From: Microbulbifer sp. MKSA007
GTDB lineage: Bacteria; Pseudomonadota; Gammaproteobacteria; Pseudomonadales; Cellvibrionaceae
Direction: 5' to 3'
Assembly (NCBI GenBank): GCA_032615215.1
Contig: CP128433.1
Location: 1,819,501 to 1,883,500 of the forward strand
DNA: 64,000 nt
Position numbers and translations under genes: made by a program. The notes under the pieces are model-generated. The model did no database searches. It had not been told where the DNA came from and saw nothing but the letters and a program-made list of their open reading frames with translations. Positions 25,666-35,648 of the stretch are shown piece after piece (the stretch's first letter is position 1; every line of letters begins with the position of its first letter).

Positions 25666-27591
25666 ATGAATTTATTTTTTAATAAGTATTTAAAATTATT
25701 GTTGTCTGTAAATGCGCGTATCCTGGCTGTTTTTGCGGTGCTGCTGCTTTGGGGGTGTGGCGGTGGAGGGAGCAGTGGCAGCTCTGGAGGTGATGATAGC
25801 TCGGGTTCCAGTGGGGGGCAGGTGTCTACAGATTTGGAGTCTCCCTCTAACTTAATAGCCGTCACGACTTCGGCTTCCACTATCCGTATCTCCTGGGAGC
25901 CAAATGAGAGTGGTGATGTTTCCTATTTAATATATCGCGATGGTGAAGAGATAGCGGAGACTCAGGCTGAGCGGTTCGAAGATAGTGGTTTGTCCAGCGG
26001 TACAAAATATAGCTACAGCGCTGCGGTGAAAGTCAGTGACGGTAGCTATAGTGAGCCGTCAAATGAGGATGTTGCAAGGACACTGGATAGCGATCGAGAC
26101 GATGACTGGTATAACGGCACCTCCGTCGATACAACCTTTGCAGAAGTAAATACAACAATTGCACGTCTCGATGAATGTACGGCGGGTGAGCGAGTTAGCG
26201 ATGTATGGGATATAGCTACAGAAAACCTGAATGAGTGCCTTAGGGCTGCTGCAGCGGTTATCAGCCTGGGAGATCGAGTAGGTGCATTAAGAGCTTATGT
26301 GGCGCGGCTGCGCAGAGAGGAAGATCCCGCACTTATTGAGTTGGGAATGCGCTTATTTCACAGTAAGTCCCTGAGTTTGAATAACGATTCTTCGTGCTCA
26401 TCTTGTCACCACCCCACACTGGGTTGTGGCAGTGATGGTTTGTCGTTACCGATTGGTGTAAATACGGTAAATCCTGATTTATTGGGGCCCGGTAGAAGCG
26501 ATGGTAATCTGATGCCGCTATTACCGCGTAACTCGCCCCCCACCTGTAATTCTGCTATTTGGTCGGATAGCCTTTTTTGGGATAGGAGAGTCAGTTTCAG
26601 AACAGGTATTAACAACATTGAGGACAAAGCTACTTATTTAGCCAATCAGGTCAGAACTGATGATGGAGATGTCTCTGATGACGTAAATAGTTTTTCTGAA
26701 GAGATAGCCAGTAATTCCCTGACACTGTTGATGGCCCAGGCCCACTTTCCTGTAGTTACAGCAGAGGAAATGGGTGAGCGGGGAAGCTTTGCCAGTGATA
26801 GCGATTATCGCGAGAGCATTGCGTCTGGTTTGAGTGATGAGTGGGATTCACTTTTCGAAGACGCTTTTGGGGATAGTGAAAAAACTTTCCTGCGGGTGTC
26901 TGAAGCCTTGGCTGCCTACCAGGCTTCCCAGCTATTTATTGATAACCCTTTCTTTGATTTCCTTGATGGCAATGATGATGCCATGACTGAGATGCAGAAA
27001 CGTGGTGGAATCCTGTTTTACACCAATACTGCTTGTGCACAATGCCATGATGGGCCGTTTTTTACTTTGGAAACGTCCAGGGGGTTTCGCTATCCACAAA
27101 TTGGAGTCGGTACCAATGAAGATGGTAGCGATTTGGAAAGATATAGGGTGCCGTCGCTTCTCAATGTTTCCATTTCCGGTCCATGGGGGCACGCGGGACA
27201 GTTTGGCAGTTTAGAGCGAAATATCTCTCATTACTTCAATACTGTGGATTCCATCCAAAGTTATTTTGGTGTTGATGATACTGGCACACCCTTGACCGAT
27301 ACTGTTGCAGATTTGTGTGAGTTGGAGCAATTCGAGTATTTGGGCAGTGGTTGTGTTGATATTGTCGCACCCAATGGTTATCAGCTTACCATGGACTTGG
27401 TTGGTGATAGCCCAGCAAATCGTGGCGAGTCCGATGACGAAATCGAAATTTTAGCTGAGTTTCTTCGGGCTTTGACTGATCCCAGTGCGTTACCGGGGAC
27501 TCCAGAAATCGATGTATTGATTCCGCCGAGAGATGGAGGTCCGGATGGCCGTCAGCTGGATGCGGTAGATCAGGAGGGGAACTCTTTATAG
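25666..27591 (+). CDS. Fn3-containing dihaem cytochrome c peroxidase-like lipoprotein
   Basis: A 641-residue lipoprotein (lipobox LLWGC, then a Gly/Ser linker). Residues about 62-140 form a fibronectin type III domain (SPSNLIAVTTSASTIRISWE, then SGTKYSYSAAV). From about residue 200 it is a MauG/CcpA-type dihaem peroxidase with two haem motifs, CSSCH (about residue 244) and CAQCH (about 456), the family segment LLPRNSPPTCNSAIW, and VPSLLNVSISGPWGHAGQFG with the distal His. It probably reduces peroxide or oxidises a substrate at the outer membrane; the Fn3 domain may tether it to a surface polymer. It is monocistronic with a shared bidirectional terminator after it. Confidence 0.8.
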   Translation: MNLFFNKYLKLLLSVNARILAVFAVLLLWGCGGGGSSGSSGGDDSSGSSGGQVSTDLESPSNLIAVTTSASTIRISWEPNESGDVSYLIYRDGEEIAETQAERFEDSGLSSGTKYSYSAAVKVSDGSYSEPSNEDVARTLDSDRDDDWYNGTSVDTTFAEVNTTIARLDECTAGERVSDVWDIATENLNECLRAAAAVISLGDRVGALRAYVARLRREEDPALIELGMRLFHSKSLSLNNDSSCSSCHHPTLGCGSDGLSLPIGVNTVNPDLLGPGRSDGNLMPLLPRNSPPTCNSAIWSDSLFWDRRVSFRTGINNIEDKATYLANQVRTDDGDVSDDVNSFSEEIASNSLTLLMAQAHFPVVTAEEMGERGSFASDSDYRESIASGLSDEWDSLFEDAFGDSEKTFLRVSEALAAYQASQLFIDNPFFDFLDGNDDAMTEMQKRGGILFYTNTACAQCHDGPFFTLETSRGFRYPQIGVGTNEDGSDLERYRVPSLLNVSISGPWGHAGQFGSLERNISHYFNTVDSIQSYFGVDDTGTPLTDTVADLCELEQFEYLGSGCVDIVAPNGYQLTMDLVGDSPANRGESDDEIEILAEFLRALTDPSALPGTPEIDVLIPPRDGGPDGRQLDAVDQEGNSL

Positions 27592-27594
27592 TAA

Positions 27595-27629
27595 GAAAAA
27601 AGTGCCCGACAAAATCGGGCACTTTTTTT
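27595..27629. terminator. Bidirectional terminator between the peroxidase and mmsA
   Basis: AGTGCCCGA and TCGGGCACT form a perfect stem with A6 before and T7 after, so it works on both strands. It lies between converging genes. Confidence 0.95.
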
Positions 27630-27663
27630 GAAGGGGAAACCTGAGGGGCTGCCACCCCAGTGC

Positions 27664-29175
27664 TTACTGATTTGAGGGGAAACTGAACTGAATACCTTCC
27701 CTCACCCCACTGGCAGGCCAGCGCTGGGTAATGGTTTTGCGCTTGGTGTAAAAACGCACTGAATCGGGGCCGTAGGCGTGGAGGTCGCCAAACAGTGAAC
27801 GCTTCCAGCCACCAAAACTTTGGTGTGCTACCGGTACCGGCAGAGGTACGTTGATACCAACCATTCCAACTTTAATATTGTCGCTGAAATAGCGTGCGGC
27901 CTCACCGTCGCGAGTAAATAGACAGGTGCCGTTACCGTATTCATGAGCATCGATAATATCCATGGCCTCTTGCATGGTTTCGACACGCATCACACAGAGT
28001 ACCGGGCCAAATATCTCCCCACTATGAATCGACATTTCCGGAGTGACTTGATCGAACAGACAGGCGCCCAGGTAATTACCATTTTCAAAACCGGAAACGG
28101 TTTGGTTGCGCCCATCTACAGCCAACTCGGCACCCTCTTCGATACCAGCGGCAATATAACTCTCCACTTTTTGTAAGTGTTGCCGGGTTACCAGTGGCCC
28201 CATATCGCTTTGGCTGTCCATACCATCGCCGATTTTCAGATCAGCAATTTGTACTTTGAGCTTCTCAACAAGGGCATCGGCGGTTTCATTACCTACCGCT
28301 ACAGCGACAGAGATGGCCATACAGCGTTCACCACAGGAACCATAGGCTGCGCCCATTAGAGCAGCGGCAGCGTTGTCCAGGTCGGCATCGGGCATGATGA
28401 TCGCATGGTTCTTGGCACCACCAAACGCTTGCACTCTTTTTCCATGGGCGGTGCCTGTGGTGTAGACATACTCTGCGATCGGAGTCGATCCCACAAAGCT
28501 CACCGCTTGGACACGTTTATCGGTGAGGAGTGTATCGACGGCCTCTTTACCGCCGTTAACTACATTTAGTACCCCTGTAGGGATGCCGGCTTCTATACCC
28601 AGCTCCGCGATAAACAGTGCAGAGGAGGGGGTGCGTTCGGAGGGTTTTAGTACAAAGGTATTGCCGCAGGCAATTGCCATGGGCCACATCCACAGGGGGA
28701 CCATAGCGGGGAAGTTAAAGGGGGTTATGCCGGCACAAACACCCAGCGGTTGGAATTCGCTCCAGGAGTCTATTGCCGGCCCGACATTTTTACTGTGTTC
28801 GCCCTTTAGCATTTCCGGAGTAGAGCAAACGTACTCGATATTCTCGATGCCTCGCTGTAATTCCCCCATCGCATCGTCAAGGACTTTGCCGTGTTCCAGG
28901 GTAATCAGCTCACAAATCTTTGCGGCGTTGTCCTGCAGCAGGTCTCGCAGGCGGTACATAATTCGTACTCGCTTGGCCGTCGGAAGGTTTCGCCAAGCGG
29001 GGAAGGCCGCTTCAGCTGCGCTAATGGCCTCTTCAACAGTCGCTTTAGAGGCTAACGAAACCTGGGCGATCACTTCGTTGGTGGAGGGGTTGGTGACCTC
29101 TTGGAGTTCGGAGTTACCTGCGGCACCGGTGTCATTAACCATGTTGCCATTAATCAGGTGGCCGATTACTTTCAT
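27664..29175 (-). CDS. mmsA: CoA-acylating methylmalonate-semialdehyde dehydrogenase
   Basis: A 503-residue aldehyde dehydrogenase. Family motifs: FNFPAMVPLWMWPMAIACGN, GSTPIAEYVYTTGTAHGKR, AFGGAKNHAIIMPDADL, and the catalytic Cys in AYGSCGERCMAISVAV. The start MKVIGHLINGNMV and the ending FYTKRKTITQRWP are typical of MmsA/IolA, which convert methylmalonate semialdehyde (valine, thymine or inositol breakdown) to propionyl-CoA. No other valine-catabolism gene is adjacent, so the pathway context is missing here. Confidence 0.95.
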   Translation of the reverse strand: MKVIGHLINGNMVNDTGAAGNSELQEVTNPSTNEVIAQVSLASKATVEEAISAAEAAFPAWRNLPTAKRVRIMYRLRDLLQDNAAKICELITLEHGKVLDDAMGELQRGIENIEYVCSTPEMLKGEHSKNVGPAIDSWSEFQPLGVCAGITPFNFPAMVPLWMWPMAIACGNTFVLKPSERTPSSALFIAELGIEAGIPTGVLNVVNGGKEAVDTLLTDKRVQAVSFVGSTPIAEYVYTTGTAHGKRVQAFGGAKNHAIIMPDADLDNAAAALMGAAYGSCGERCMAISVAVAVGNETADALVEKLKVQIADLKIGDGMDSQSDMGPLVTRQHLQKVESYIAAGIEEGAELAVDGRNQTVSGFENGNYLGACLFDQVTPEMSIHSGEIFGPVLCVMRVETMQEAMDIIDAHEYGNGTCLFTRDGEAARYFSDNIKVGMVGINVPLPVPVAHQSFGGWKRSLFGDLHAYGPDSVRFYTKRKTITQRWPASGVREGIQFSFPSNQ

Positions 29176-29273
29176 AGTTCTCTCTCAGTCGGGTTTATCA
29201 ATTATTGTTCTACTGCTTTGCCCCTTTGTAACACAGCTCTGTGTTTTGGGGAAAAGCTCCCAACTGGTTGGAG

Positions 29274-31078
29274 TTATTCGTGTTTGGGAAAATCCCTGAG
29301 AACCGCCAAAAATGCATCGCCGAAGCGTTCGAGTTTACTGTCTCCAACGCCGGAGACCGCTAATAGCTCGCTGCGTGTTTGTGGGTGGGCTTGTACCATG
29401 CCGCGCAGGGTCGCATCGTGGAAGACGACATAAGGCGGCACGCCGCGCTCTTCAGCCAACTGTTTGCGACAGTTGCGCAGGGCTTCCCAAAGCACTTGGT
29501 TTTCTGGGCTTAGATCATCCAGGTTGTGATTGTCACGGCTCTGCGAGCGCGCCGCTTTCGGGGGAAGCTTTCGCAGGTTGAGAGTCTCCTCCCGTCGCAG
29601 CAGCGGGCGACAAATTTCAGTGAGCCTCAGCCCCTGGAACTCCCCCTCGACCTCCAGATAGCCGCGAACAATCAGCTGTCGCACGACTGCCCGCCATTCG
29701 GCTGCGCTCAGGTCTTTGCCGATGCCATGAGTGGAGAGCTGGTCGTGCTCGAATTTGCGGACTTTCTCGTTCTCGGAGCCGCGCAGTACATCGATCACGT
29801 GGCTGGCGCCGAAGCGCTGTCCGGTGCGATAGACACAGGAGAGTAGTTTTACCGCTGCCTCACTGGCATCCCAGGTGGCAGGCGGCTCCAGGCAGGTATC
29901 ACAGTTGCCGCAGGGGTTGTCCAGTGGTTCCGCAAAATAGTCCAGTAGGGCCTGGCGGCGGCAGCTGGTGATTTCACACAGCCCGAGCATGGCATTCAGG
30001 CGGCTGCGCTCCTGGCGCTTGTGCTCTTCGCTGCCCTCTGAGGACTCCACCATCTGGCCGATCTTTACCACATCCTCAAGACCGTAGAGGAGTAAAGCAA
30101 CTGAGGCCCCACCATCGCGGCCCGCACGGCCCGTTTCCTGATAGTAGGCTTCTATGCTTTTGGGCAGGTCCAGGTGAACAACGAAACGCACATCCGGCTT
30201 ATCAATCCCCATACCAAATGCAATGGTGGCGACAACAATGACGCCGTCTTCACGCAGGAAGCGGCGCTGGTGCTCGGCGCGGGTCTCGGCGGGTAGTCCG
30301 GCGTGATAGGGCAGGGCAGTGAAGCCCTGCTGGGTCAACCATTCCGCAGTGTTCTCCACTTTGGCTCGGGACAGGCAGTAAATAACCCCGGCGTTGCCCT
30401 GGTGTCCATTCTGTAAGAATTGCAGCAGTTGGCGGCGCTGGTTGTCCTTGGGCTCAATGCGGTACTGGATATTGGGGCGGTCGAAGCTGCTGACAAAGTG
30501 GCGAGCCTCTTCCAAGTCCAAGCGGCGAGCAATTTCTGCACGGGTGCGCTTGTCTGCTGTTGCTGTCAGGGCAATACGGGGTACCCGGGGGAATTGCTCG
30601 TGCAGGCAGTTGAGTTGCAGATAGTCGGCGCGAAAGTCGTGCCCCCATTGGGAAACACAGTGGGCTTCATCAATGGCAAACAGCGACAGTTCTACCCGTT
30701 GCAGTAATGACAGGGTTCGTGGCTGTAGTAACCGCTCCGGGGCTAGATAGAGGAGATCCAGCTCACCGTGTAATAGCTGGCTTTCTATTGCCTGGATTTC
30801 GTCATAGGCCACTGATGAATTCAAGTAAGCGGCGCAGATGCCGGCTTCCTGAAGAGCTTCTACCTGGTCCTGCATCAGGGCAATCAGGGGGAGATTACAA
30901 CTCCACACCCGGGGCGCGCCAGGGCGGGAATCTGGTAGCACAGGGATTTACCACCGCCGGTGGGCATTAATACCAGGGCATCATTGCCGGCTACCAGTGT
31001 GTCGATAACTGCTTTTTGAGGATCGCGGAAATCGGTATAGCCAAAAACGTGTTCGAGAATATGCTGTGGGGAATTCAT
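29274..31078 (-). CDS. recQ: ATP-dependent DNA helicase RecQ, frameshifted at a homopolymer
   Basis: The N-terminal 64 residues (from ATG 31078) hold FRDPQKAVIDTLVAGNDALV and Walker A MPTGGGKSLCYQIPALA, ending at VVISP. The remaining 550 residues continue in another frame from PLIALMQDQVEAL. The two meet at a run of five Gs on the plus strand (30887-30891, Cs in the gene). Adding one base gives a continuous protein of about 601 residues. Also visible: the DEAH box in FAIDEAHCVSQWGHDFR, motif VI YYQETGRAGRDG, the zinc-binding Cys set (CRRQALLDYF, CGNCDTC) and a C-terminal HRDC domain. RecQ unwinds DNA at stalled forks and recombination intermediates. The break is probably a base-calling error. 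Confidence 0.9.
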
Positions 31079-31231
31079 GGGCGGGGAGTATACCTTGTGG
31101 CTCGACCGCGCGCGGTATGTTTATTGATGAGTATGCCGCTGAAATTGAATGAAATTGGCGGCTTTACGCCTGTGACATATTTCGCGGGTTATAATCCTAC
31201 GCCATCACAGCGGCAAGCTAAGGATAGGGCT

Positions 31232-31639
31232 ATGCGCACATTGATTTTGTCAACTGTGTTGTCGTTGACGGTTCCTGCCGGACTTCTGGGGTGCGCCTCC
31301 ACCTCCCCACATAATCTGGTTCAATCTGTTGTTGCTGACACTCACCTGGGGTGGCAAACAGCACCGGAAAACCAACTGGCATTTTCCCTGGCGACCGCAT
31401 CGGGTGTTGCCCAGGTTGAGCTACAGCCTTTGCCGGAAGAGTTCACAGTGGTCACTCTTGAGTTACCCGGCATGCAAAAAGTTGAAAATATTCAGTGGGA
31501 AAATGAAGAAGGGAAATTCACCACGCTGTATGACGGCGAGGCGAGTTTGGAAGGCGTCAGCCTACAGAGCAGGGGGCACGGCTATCGCTTGCAGTTGCAG
31601 TTGTCTGCGATGGACTATCTCCGGGATGGGGGGTGCTGA
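31232..31639 (+). CDS. Small lipoprotein of unknown function
   Basis: From ATG 31232 (Shine-Dalgarno AAGGATAG) the product is 135 residues with a lipobox LLGC near residue 20. The mature part is beta-rich (GVAQVELQPLPEEFTVVTLE, VENIQWENEEGKFTTLYDG), resembling a small beta-sandwich. An open frame continues upstream to 31016 but would overlap recQ and place the signal peptide internally. It ends 3 bp before the convergent glutamine cyclotransferase gene. No family recognised. Confidence 0.6.
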   Translation: MRTLILSTVLSLTVPAGLLGCASTSPHNLVQSVVADTHLGWQTAPENQLAFSLATASGVAQVELQPLPEEFTVVTLELPGMQKVENIQWENEEGKFTTLYDGEASLEGVSLQSRGHGYRLQLQLSAMDYLRDGGC

Positions 31640-31642
31640 CCG

Positions 31643-32455
31643 TTACGGATCAGCGTTAGAAACTCTACTGGTACGCTCAAAGCCCAGTCCTGCAGGGCGA
31701 ATCAAATAGAGCTGTTTCCAGTACTTTCCAGTTATCCAGAGCCCATTTTTGGCTTTGTCCCAGGCGATCCCATTGGCCACGGTGTCAGGGTGATTTCTGC
31801 CGGCCGGATTGAGAGCGCTGAGATCGATAATGCCGCGCACCTGGCCACTCTCCGGATCGATGGCAATAATCTGTTTTTCTTGCCATATATTTGCCCAAAT
31901 CAGGCCCTGGGCAAATTCCAATTCATTGAGTCTGGACCAATTTTTACCTCCGCCTTGAACTTTGAGGTGTCGCACTACCTCAAAAGTATCGGGATCGCGG
32001 AAAACCAGTTCGCCACTGCCATTACTCATAATCAGCTGCTGGCCATTACTGGTGAGGCCCCAGCCTTCGCCTCGATAGTGCATGACCTTCAAATGTTGGA
32101 GCTTGTCTGCGTGGTAGACATGGACCTCTCCCGCCTTGTAGGTCAGCAGGTAAAGTTTATCGTGGAGAACTGTGAGCCCTTCGGCGAAACGATTCCTGGC
32201 CAGCCATTTGCGTCTTACTGGATTGGCGCCAGGATCGGTATACTCGGCGAGCCAGGAGCGGCGGTAGCGACCACTGCTCTCCCACCAGCGTTGACCATCG
32301 TAGAAAAGCCCCTGGGTGAAATGGTCCCCTCCACGCTGGCGCTCTTCCAGGATGGAAAAAGGGATTGTTTGGAGTTGTGTCTCTGCAGCTGCACTTTGCA
32401 GCCACGGGGCGTAAAGCAATAACAGTATCCAGCTGTTCACGAGAAGTCGGTTCAT
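31643..32455 (-). CDS. Glutaminyl-peptide (glutamine) cyclotransferase
   Basis: The start is taken at 32455, where the product begins with a Sec signal peptide (hydrophobic core LVNSWILLLLYAPWL, cleavage near SAAAE). This gives 270 residues. The sequence follows the plant/bacterial-type glutamine cyclotransferase beta-propeller (PF05096), with FTQGLFYDGQRWWESSGRY, NRFAEGLTVLHDKLYLLTYK, GEGWGLTSNGQQLIMSNGSG and NELEFAQGLIWANIWQ. The enzyme cyclises N-terminal Gln to pyroglutamate, here probably on exported proteins. An upstream open frame reaching 32965 overlaps the divergent DUF502 gene and is not credible. Confidence 0.85.
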   Translation of the reverse strand: MNRLLVNSWILLLLYAPWLQSAAAETQLQTIPFSILEERQRGGDHFTQGLFYDGQRWWESSGRYRRSWLAEYTDPGANPVRRKWLARNRFAEGLTVLHDKLYLLTYKAGEVHVYHADKLQHLKVMHYRGEGWGLTSNGQQLIMSNGSGELVFRDPDTFEVVRHLKVQGGGKNWSRLNELEFAQGLIWANIWQEKQIIAIDPESGQVRGIIDLSALNPAGRNHPDTVANGIAWDKAKNGLWITGKYWKQLYLIRPAGLGFERTSRVSNADP

Positions 32456-32464
32456 CAATAGCCT

Positions 32465-33100
32465 ATGACCAGAATTAAAACTTTTATCACTTTGACGCTG
32501 CTGGGTGGACTCGCAGTGGTGCTGCCTATAGCTATCTTTGTCCTGCTGTTTCAGTGGCTGTTCGGTCAAGTTAGTGATCTTGTAGCTCCCGCTGTGGTGT
32601 GGCTTGAGGCGCATACAGAATTTAAGAATACCCTTGCCAGGCTCGTGGTGATAGCCCTGATTCTCGGTGGTTGTTTCGCGATTGGTTTGTTGGTGAAAAC
32701 CAGTGTTGGCAGCTGGCTGCACCGCCATGTGGATCACTGGTTGGGACGCCTGGCGCCGGGTTACAGCACCATCAAAGATGTGGTGATCCAGTTTATTGGT
32801 GGCGGTGGTGAAGGTGTGCTGGCGGGGCCGGTAGCCAAGGTCCGCATTCACGGCATTGATAATCCGCTCACAGTCACCGCAATTGTCACCTCTCAGCATC
32901 CCAATGGGGATATGACAGTCTATGTGCCTACAGCGCCGGTGCCTACCTCCGGGTTTGTGTTTCACGTACCGGCAGAGTGCGTAGAAATACTGCCCGGCGT
33001 GAGTGTTGAGGCGGCGATGAAGACGATCGTCGCCTGTGGTTCCGGCAGTGCCAATTTGCTGTCTTCAGAGAAGAAAGAGACTGGAGCCCCCTCTACTTGA
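32465..33100 (+). CDS. DUF502 family membrane protein
   Basis: A 211-residue protein with two transmembrane helices (about residues 10-32, LTLLGGLAVVLPIAIFVLLF, and 57-77, LARLVVIALILGGCFAIGLL) followed by a soluble domain. The DUF502 hallmarks GYSTIKDVVIQFIGGG and MTVYVPTAPVPTSGFVFHVP are present. Its function is unknown; plant relatives (COV) affect vascular patterning and bacterial ones are uncharacterised. It starts 9 bp from the divergent cyclotransferase start and its last 8 bp overlap the end of mnmC on the other strand. Confidence 0.85.
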   Translation: MTRIKTFITLTLLGGLAVVLPIAIFVLLFQWLFGQVSDLVAPAVVWLEAHTEFKNTLARLVVIALILGGCFAIGLLVKTSVGSWLHRHVDHWLGRLAPGYSTIKDVVIQFIGGGGEGVLAGPVAKVRIHGIDNPLTVTAIVTSQHPNGDMTVYVPTAPVPTSGFVFHVPAECVEILPGVSVEAAMKTIVACGSGSANLLSSEKKETGAPST

Positions 33101-35081
33101 TATCCCGGTTTCTACCCAGATCGCGAATGGCAAAGCGAGCCGGGTGCAGTGCTTTGGCCAGGGTTGCGCTGACCGGAAGGGGCTCGTTGAGCATCCAGGC
33201 AGTCAGTACCTCGGCTGTTAGTGGTGCGTAGGTAAAGCCACGGGAACCCAAGCCTCCCATTACATAGAGGCCTTGCTGGTAGTCAGCCCGCTCGGGAACG
33301 TACTGCTTGCGATTCTTGCGCAGTGCGACATAGGTATCGTTGATAGAGTCCCAGTTGGGTAAGGGGCCGGCTAAGGGTAGGTAGTCGGGGGTCGCTGCGC
33401 GCAAAGCCGCTCGGCCAGTGAGAGACTGTTGTGAGAACTCATCTGCTATTTTCGGCAGTAGCTCTGCCAGGGTTTGTAGATTCTCGCTGTGCTCGCTAAC
33501 TCGTAGGTCAGTAGCGGTCTCCTTAAGCTTAAAGGTGGCACCAAAGCTCTGACGCCCTTGATAGGCAGGAGTGATATAACCCTCACCGCACAAAGCCATT
33601 TGTAACTGCGAAGAATTTTCAGTGGCCGTTGCTCTGGACACCTGCCCGCGAATTGGCTTCAGGGGGAGGGCCGCCGCAGGGGCAAATTGGCGAATATCAT
33701 TGGCACCGCACAGAACTACCGCATCAAATTGAAAGTCACTGCGGTCTGTTTTTACTGACCAGCCGCTCAATTCTCGCTCTAATTCTTTTACCAAGCTGTT
33801 GCTGTGCAGGTTGATATTTGGGTGCTGCAATAAAGTGGCGCAGACTTTGCGCGGTTCAATCCACCCGGCGTGAGGAAAGTGCAGTCCACCCACGGGTAGG
33901 TCCACGCCTGCCAGGGAGCTGGCCGCTCGGGCATCGACAGGTTCAGCCAATAGCTGCCCATCGCTCTCCGCCAGTGTGGCGGCAACCTGACTCTGTAATT
34001 GCTGTTCCCGCTCGTTTTGCGCCAATTGAAGCAGACCGCTGAAGTGGCTCACTTTAGAGCAGCGGCTGCGATAGTAGCGCTGGGCAAACATCAAAGCGTG
34101 GAGATTGAAGTCTCCGTTGGGGCCGGGCTTGGGAGATAACTTGGCGTATAGAATTCCCTGGTCATTCCCAGAGCCACCAGAGCCGGGTTCCTCACCCTGC
34201 TCAAATACCTGAACATCGATGCCGCGCTCTGCCAGTGCCCGGGCAATAGTGGCACTGGCTATTCCCGCGCCGACAATAGCGACGGTTTTAGGAGGCTTGC
34301 TTTCCTGGTGAGGTAGGTGCCACGGAGTTTCCCTGGTTTCGCTCACTTGTGGGCTCTCCAGAGTGCCACACAGCATCTCTCTTTTGCGCCCGAAGCCGGG
34401 AACCTTGCGCAGGGAAAAACCGGCATCGCGGAGTCCGCGCTTAACCAGCCCGGCACAAGTAAAGGTGGCGAAAGTGGCGCTGGGACTGCTCAGAGCGGCC
34501 ATGTTGTTAAACAACTCCGGTGCCCACATATCCGGGTTCTTGGCTGGGGCAAAACCGTCCAGGAACCAAGCGTCTACCTGGTGATCGCTGTCCCTTTGCA
34601 GGCGCAAGCTGTTCAGGGCCTCACTTGCCTCCCCGATAATCAGGGTCAGGCTGACTGGGCCAAAGTGCAGCCGGTGAATGCCGGCGGCCAGCAGGGGAGG
34701 GTAGCTATCAATCAAAGGCTGAGCGAACGGGGCCAGTTGTGGCCAGAGATCCAGTGCCCTGCGCAGGTCGTTGGGACGCAGCGGGAACTTCTCGACCGAA
34801 ATAAAGTGCAAGCGAGCACTTTCCGGGGCCGTTTTCTGCCAAAGCTCTGCGGCGGCGAGAAAGTTCAGGCCGGTGCCGAAGCCTGTCTCGGCAATGGTAA
34901 AGGTGCCGTTCTCAGCGAGCTGTTGCCAGCGTTCAGCCAGGGCATTTTGCTGCAGGAAAACGTAGCGGGTTTCCTCCAGGCCGGAGGCGCTGGAAAAATA
35001 GATATCGTCATAGGCGCGAGAGAGCGGCTGGCCGTCTTCACGCCATTCAATTTCTGCGTACTTCTTGTCCGGTTCGCTCAC
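33093..35081 (-). CDS. mnmC: Bifunctional tRNA mnm5s2U biosynthesis enzyme MnmC
   Basis: About 660 residues with both MnmC domains. The N-terminal methyltransferase (about 1-240) has ETRYVFLQQNALAERW, ETGFGTGLNFLAAAELW and DAWFLDGFAPAKNPDMW. The C-terminal FAD oxidoreductase (about 260-660) has the dinucleotide motif VAIVGAGIASATIARALAER and the ending GLYVMGGLGSRGFTYAPL. It converts cmnm5s2U to mnm5s2U at tRNA position 34 (Glu, Lys, Gln tRNAs). I prefer the GTG at 35081, with GGAAG eight bases upstream; the frame is open to an ATG at 35117 that overlaps the flavodoxin gene. It follows the flavodoxin gene in the same direction. Confidence 0.9.
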   Translation of the reverse strand: MSEPDKKYAEIEWREDGQPLSRAYDDIYFSSASGLEETRYVFLQQNALAERWQQLAENGTFTIAETGFGTGLNFLAAAELWQKTAPESARLHFISVEKFPLRPNDLRRALDLWPQLAPFAQPLIDSYPPLLAAGIHRLHFGPVSLTLIIGEASEALNSLRLQRDSDHQVDAWFLDGFAPAKNPDMWAPELFNNMAALSSPSATFATFTCAGLVKRGLRDAGFSLRKVPGFGRKREMLCGTLESPQVSETRETPWHLPHQESKPPKTVAIVGAGIASATIARALAERGIDVQVFEQGEEPGSGGSGNDQGILYAKLSPKPGPNGDFNLHALMFAQRYYRSRCSKVSHFSGLLQLAQNEREQQLQSQVAATLAESDGQLLAEPVDARAASSLAGVDLPVGGLHFPHAGWIEPRKVCATLLQHPNINLHSNSLVKELERELSGWSVKTDRSDFQFDAVVLCGANDIRQFAPAAALPLKPIRGQVSRATATENSSQLQMALCGEGYITPAYQGRQSFGATFKLKETATDLRVSEHSENLQTLAELLPKIADEFSQQSLTGRAALRAATPDYLPLAGPLPNWDSINDTYVALRKNRKQYVPERADYQQGLYVMGGLGSRGFTYAPLTAEVLTAWMLNEPLPVSATLAKALHPARFAIRDLGRNRDIK

Positions 35082-35094
35082 AATAAGACTTCCG

Positions 35095-35634
35095 TCAGCC
35101 CCCATCCTGCAAGCCAAACTCGCGCATTACCTGGTCGCACCAGCGCTGGATACGCTCTTCGCTCAGATCGAATTCGTTCTCCTCATCCAGGGCCAGCCCG
35201 ACAAACTGGCTGCCATCGGCAGTTAGCCCCTTGGACTCTTCAAACTCGTAACCTTCTGCGGACCAATAGCCCACTGCACGGGCACCGCAGGCGAGGAGCT
35301 GTGAATGCAAATAGCCCAAGGCGTCCTGGAACCACTGGGGGTAGCCTTCCTGATCACCCAGACCAAACAGCGCGACCTTTTTCTCGTGCAGGTCCAGCGC
35401 GGCCAAGTCGTCCCAGATATTTTCCCAGTCCTCTTGCAGTTCGCCGTAGTCCCAGGTGGGGATACCGAACAAAAGGAAGTCGTAGTCTTCGGCGAGGGTA
35501 ATATCCGCCTCTGCGATGTTGTGGATATCAATCCATTGAGGACCGATACACTGGCGGATCTTCTCCGCAGCCATTTCGGTATAGCAAGTGCTGGAACCGT
35601 AAAAGAGTCCGATTGGAGCTTGGGAACTTTGCAT
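35095..35634 (-). CDS. Flavodoxin (FldB-like)
   Basis: A 179-residue long-chain flavodoxin: FMN phosphate loop GLFYGSSTCYTEMAAEKI, the FMN-stacking segments GIPTWDYGELQEDW and GLGDQEGYPQWFQDALGY, and the ending EFDLSEERIQRWCDQV. It is an acidic one-electron carrier for flavin/iron-sulfur enzymes. Its similarity is greater to the FldB type by length and loop sequence. It lies between trmL and mnmC on the minus strand, and all three may be co-transcribed (14 bp between genes). Confidence 0.9.
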   Translation of the reverse strand: MQSSQAPIGLFYGSSTCYTEMAAEKIRQCIGPQWIDIHNIAEADITLAEDYDFLLFGIPTWDYGELQEDWENIWDDLAALDLHEKKVALFGLGDQEGYPQWFQDALGYLHSQLLACGARAVGYWSAEGYEFEESKGLTADGSQFVGLALDEENEFDLSEERIQRWCDQVMREFGLQDGG

Positions 35635-35648
35635 AACAGGTGAACTTC

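Noticed and set aside
32456..32965. N-terminal extension of the glutamine cyclotransferase
   Set aside because: It overlaps the DUF502 gene antiparallel and would bury the signal peptide found at 32455.
34317..35501. A 394-codon plus-strand frame opposite mnmC and the flavodoxin gene
   Set aside because: It is the antisense shadow of two confident genes and its product has no family features.
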